A stretch of 5,766 nt of DNA, taken from positions 1-5,766 of the forward strand of contig JAGXHC010000024.1 of the NCBI GenBank assembly GCA_024636405.1, written 5' to 3'. The notes beneath the pieces were generated by a model, which had not been told where the DNA came from, did no database searches, and saw only the letters and a program-made list of their open reading frames with translations. A program made the translations under genes and the position numbers. Below, in pieces: positions 5,762 through 5,766 of this stretch. Origin of the DNA: Sulfitobacter sp. (GTDB lineage Bacteria > Pseudomonadota > Alphaproteobacteria > Rhodobacterales > Rhodobacteraceae). Every line of letters starts with the position of its first letter. Position 1 is the first letter of the stretch.

Positions 5762-5766
5762 ATGAC
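5762..5766 (+). CDS. First bases of a divergent plus-strand gene, truncated by the window edge
   Basis: Only ATG plus two bases (AC) are inside the window. The gene is inferred from the well-placed AAGGA and the candidate promoter upstream. Nothing can be said about the product. It is divergent from gpmI, sharing an intergenic region of about 225 bp. Confidence 0.5.

Noticed and set aside
5551..5763. 70-residue minus-strand open frame upstream of gpmI
   Set aside because: Unlikely composition (Cys, Arg, Pro, Trp scattered), no family resemblance, and it covers the promoter region and start of the rightward gene.

Overview
The window looks like chromosomal housekeeping DNA from an alphaproteobacterium, most likely a member of the Rhodobacteraceae (Roseobacter group). 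The reasons are the moderately high GC with GC-rich third codon positions, the linkage of a 2,3-bisphosphoglycerate-independent phosphoglycerate mutase with an EnvC-like LytM factor and a CtpA-type S41 protease, and a protein resembling the DUF6478 family, which I associate with that group. The taxonomic call comes from memory of families, not from a search.

Layout. (1) Positions 1-144: probably the 3' end of a plus-strand gene cut by the window edge; the reading frame is uncertain, and a 9-bp inverted repeat sits at its end. (2) 145-257: short intergenic stretch. (3) 258-1414, plus strand: two closely coupled genes, a 257-residue DUF6478-like protein and a 123-residue protein with a beta-rich body and a C-terminal coiled coil. 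The Shine-Dalgarno sequence of the second overlaps the stop codon of the first. (4) 1415-1522: convergent intergenic gap with one hairpin and a strong, probably bidirectional, intrinsic terminator. (5) 1523-5536, minus strand: a tight three-gene operon read gpmI - envC-like - ctpA, joined by a 4-nt and an 8-nt overlap. (6) 5537-5761: divergent intergenic region with a plausible promoter facing right. (7) 5762-5766: the first bases of a further plus-strand gene behind a good ribosome binding site.

The minus-strand operon joins central metabolism (GpmI, glycolysis/gluconeogenesis) to two exported envelope proteins: a LytM-domain factor that appears catalytically dead, so probably an amidase activator rather than a hydrolase, and a periplasmic PDZ protease whose relatives control peptidoglycan hydrolases. 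The plus-strand pair has no assigned function. I see no mobile element, CRISPR array, tRNA or rRNA, and no clear novel system. The items most worth a second look are the uncharacterised plus-strand pair and the loss of metal ligands in the EnvC-like protein.
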